NCBI GenBank assembly: GCA_041635475.1
Contig: JBFKVA010000101.1
Coordinates: 1-7,557 of the forward strand
Direction: 5' to 3'
DNA from: GCA-020352575 sp041635475
GTDB taxonomy: Bacteria > Actinomycetota > Acidimicrobiia > Spongiisociales > JAENVV01
DNA: 7,557 nucleotides
Below are positions 6,113-7,557 of this stretch, piece by piece (within the stretch, counting starts at the first letter, position 1; each line of letters opens with the position of its first letter). The position numbers and the translations under genes were made by a program. Below the pieces are notes generated by a model. That model ran no database searches. It was not told the origin of the DNA and saw only the letters and a list, made by a program, of their open reading frames with translations.

Positions 6113-6968
6113 ACTGCGCGTCGCCACGAGGACGTCGCCGCTGGCAGTGGCGCAGGCCCGGCAGGTGGCGACTGCGCTGGAGGCGGCTCATCCCGGTCTC
6201 ACGACCCGGCTCGTCGGGGTCGACACCGTCGGCGACACAGACCGTGTCTCGCCGGTGGCCGCGCTCACGGAAGTGGGTGCCTTTGTCCGGGCAGTGCAGG
6301 AGGCGCTCCTCGAGGGCCGCGCGGACCTCGCCGTGCACTCGTGCAAGGACCTGCCGGTCAGGAACCCCGAAGGCTTGGTGCTCGCGGCCTTCCCGGAGCG
6401 GGCCGACCCCGCCGACGTGTTGATCGGCTCGACGTTGGAGCACCTGCCGGAGCACGCACGGGTCGGTACGGGTAGCCCGCGGAGGGCGGCGCAGCTCCTC
6501 TCGCTTCGACCGGACCTGCAAGTGGAGGAGGTGCGTGGGAACGTCGAGACTCGGATCCGCCTGGCAACGCATGGCCCGTTCGATGGCGTGGTGCTGGCTG
6601 CTGCCGGCCTCGTCCGCCTCGGCCGGGAGCAGGACATCGGCCACTCCTTCTCCACCACCGAGATGGTGCCGGCGCCCGGACAGGGGACCCTCGCCGTCGA
6701 GGTCCGGGAGGACGATCCGGCTCGGGGACTGGTCGAGGCTCTCGATCACGACCCGACGCGGCTGGCGGCCGAGACGGAGCGTCTCCTCCTCGAGATCACC
6801 GGTGCGGGCTGCCGTTCGGCGATGGGGGCCCTGGCCACGGTCGGCTCGGCAGGGGTCATCGACATCGTTGCCTTCACGTCGGACGGCCACGGGCCTCGAC
6901 GCACCGTCGCCACGGGGAGCGACCCACGGTCGGCGGCCGAGGCCGCGGCCCGGGGGCTCGGCCTGTGA
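6099..6968 (+). CDS. hemC: Hydroxymethylbilane synthase (porphobilinogen deaminase, HemC)
   Basis: It condenses four porphobilinogens into hydroxymethylbilane, using a dipyrromethane cofactor bound to a Cys. ATG 6099 gives 289 residues beginning MSRVELRVATRTSPLA, with GGGGAG (6086-6091) as ribosome binding site; the frame is open further upstream inside hemA, but that part matches nothing. Motifs in order are ATRTSPLAVAQA near the N-terminus, DLAVHSCKDLP (76-86) with Asp84 matching catalytic Asp84 of E. coli, GTGSPRRAAQL, RGNVETRI, PAPGQGTLAVEVR, and GAGCRSAMGA with Cys238 as cofactor attachment site. It overlaps the end of hemA by 14 bases and the start of hemD by 4, indicating tight coupling. 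It is slightly shorter than the E. coli enzyme (313). Confidence 0.95.
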   Translation: MSRVELRVATRTSPLAVAQARQVATALEAAHPGLTTRLVGVDTVGDTDRVSPVAALTEVGAFVRAVQEALLEGRADLAVHSCKDLPVRNPEGLVLAAFPERADPADVLIGSTLEHLPEHARVGTGSPRRAAQLLSLRPDLQVEEVRGNVETRIRLATHGPFDGVVLAAAGLVRLGREQDIGHSFSTTEMVPAPGQGTLAVEVREDDPARGLVEALDHDPTRLAAETERLLLEITGAGCRSAMGALATVGSAGVIDIVAFTSDGHGPRRTVATGSDPRSAAEAAARGLGL

Positions 6969-7557
6969 GCGTGGCGGTCACGAGCGACCGTGCCGACCTC
7001 CTCGCCCTGTGCGAGAAGGCGGGATTGGCCGCGGTGCATCTGCCCTGTATCGCCGTGTCGCCGATCGAGGAGGGCGTCGCCGTTGCCCGGCGACTCGGCC
7101 GCGAGGCGAACAGGATCGTCATCACGTCGATCCGCGTCCCCGCCCTGTTGTGGCCCGAGGGCATGCCGCCCGCCCCCTGCTCCGCGGTTGGTCCTCGCAC
7201 CGCCGTGGCGGTGACCGATGGCGGGGGGCGAGTCGACCACGTCGGGGACGGTGGCGCCGAGGCACTCCTCGCCACCCTTCCACCGGGCGATGGGATGACC
7301 CTGTATCCGCATGCCGCGGCCGCGGACCCGACGGTGCTCGCAGGGGCGGCATCGGCGGGCATCGAGTGCGTGGCGGTCTACGCGACGGAGCCCGTCGCTC
7401 CAGCCGACACGCCCGTCGACGCCGTGCTGTTCGCCTCTCCGAGCGCGGTTGAAGGGTGGGGGCGATCGAGATCACTCGACGGGCTGGCGGTGGGTGCCAT
7501 CGGAGCCACCACCGCCAACCGGCTCCGGGCCCTCGGCCGCGAACCCGACGTGATCGC
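6965..7557 (+). CDS. hemD: Uroporphyrinogen-III synthase (HemD), 3' end cut by window
   Basis: It cyclises hydroxymethylbilane to uroporphyrinogen III with inversion of ring D. The frame opens at GTG 6965, which overlaps the hemC stop (GTGA), with GGGGG at 6952-6956 upstream. A GTG at 6971 is an alternative. The frame stays open to the window end (197 codons visible). Identification rests on position directly after hemC and on the family's two-lobed pattern: an N-terminal MSVAVTSDRAD strand, RIVITSIRVPALLW, and near the C-terminus VLFASPSAVEGW then VGAIGATTANRLRALGREP, which matches the usual SPSAV and AIGxTTA signature. As that signature lies close to the C-terminus in HemD, the complete protein is probably near 210-220 residues, shorter than the typical 245-260. 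Sequence conservation in this family is low. A C-terminal fusion beyond the window cannot be excluded. Confidence 0.85.
   Translation, partial: MSVAVTSDRADLLALCEKAGLAAVHLPCIAVSPIEEGVAVARRLGREANRIVITSIRVPALLWPEGMPPAPCSAVGPRTAVAVTDGGGRVDHVGDGGAEALLATLPPGDGMTLYPHAAAADPTVLAGAASAGIECVAVYATEPVAPADTPVDAVLFASPSAVEGWGRSRSLDGLAVGAIGATTANRLRALGREPDVI

Noticed and set aside
6096..6890. 264-codon minus-strand frame opposite hemC
   Set aside because: Antisense shadow of hemC; Arg/Gly/Pro-rich translation without family features.
6535..7452. 305-codon + strand frame overlapping hemC and hemD
   Set aside because: Out-of-frame reading of two identified genes; very Arg-rich, typical of high-GC shadow frames.

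Overview
The window comes from a GC-rich bacterium and is almost entirely coding on the + strand. GTG and TTG starts, 4-base start/stop overlaps, and C/G-ending codons in the right-hand two thirds fit a high-GC lineage. An actinobacterium (perhaps Acidimicrobiia-like) is my best guess, but nothing here proves the taxon. I found no tRNA, rRNA, CRISPR array, transposase or phage gene.

Layout. Positions 1-437 hold no convincing gene. They contain a good candidate intrinsic terminator at 233-272, which would end a transcript entering from the left, a 16-bp direct repeat, and a weak promoter candidate. Positions 438-2084 encode a predicted lipoprotein: a Ser/Thr/Pro/Val linker, an Ig-like domain, and a TIM-barrel glycoside hydrolase domain (GH113/GH5-like, clan A). 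Its N-terminal half differs in codon use from its catalytic half. Positions 2085-2422 are non-coding and begin with three consecutive hairpins. Positions 2423-2776 encode a small three-helix membrane protein of unknown function.

The rest is a heme biosynthesis cluster in the order hemH, hemF, hemA, hemC, hemD, with hemD cut by the window end. HemA (glutamyl-tRNA reductase) makes the first committed precursor. HemC polymerises porphobilinogen. HemD closes the ring to uroporphyrinogen III. HemF oxidises coproporphyrinogen III to protoporphyrinogen IX. HemH inserts iron. HemL, HemB, HemE and a protoporphyrinogen oxidase are needed to complete the route but are not in the window. hemH/hemF overlap by 4 bases, hemA/hemC by 14 and hemC/hemD by 4, so translational coupling is likely. 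hemF and hemA are separated by a short gap.

I see no clearly new system. The points most worth a second look are: HemF beside an E. coli-like ferrochelatase with an internal four-cysteine motif, pointing to the protoporphyrin branch, which would be atypical for an actinobacterium; a divergent HemA with changes in normally conserved active-site motifs; and the composition break inside the hydrolase gene at its domain boundary.
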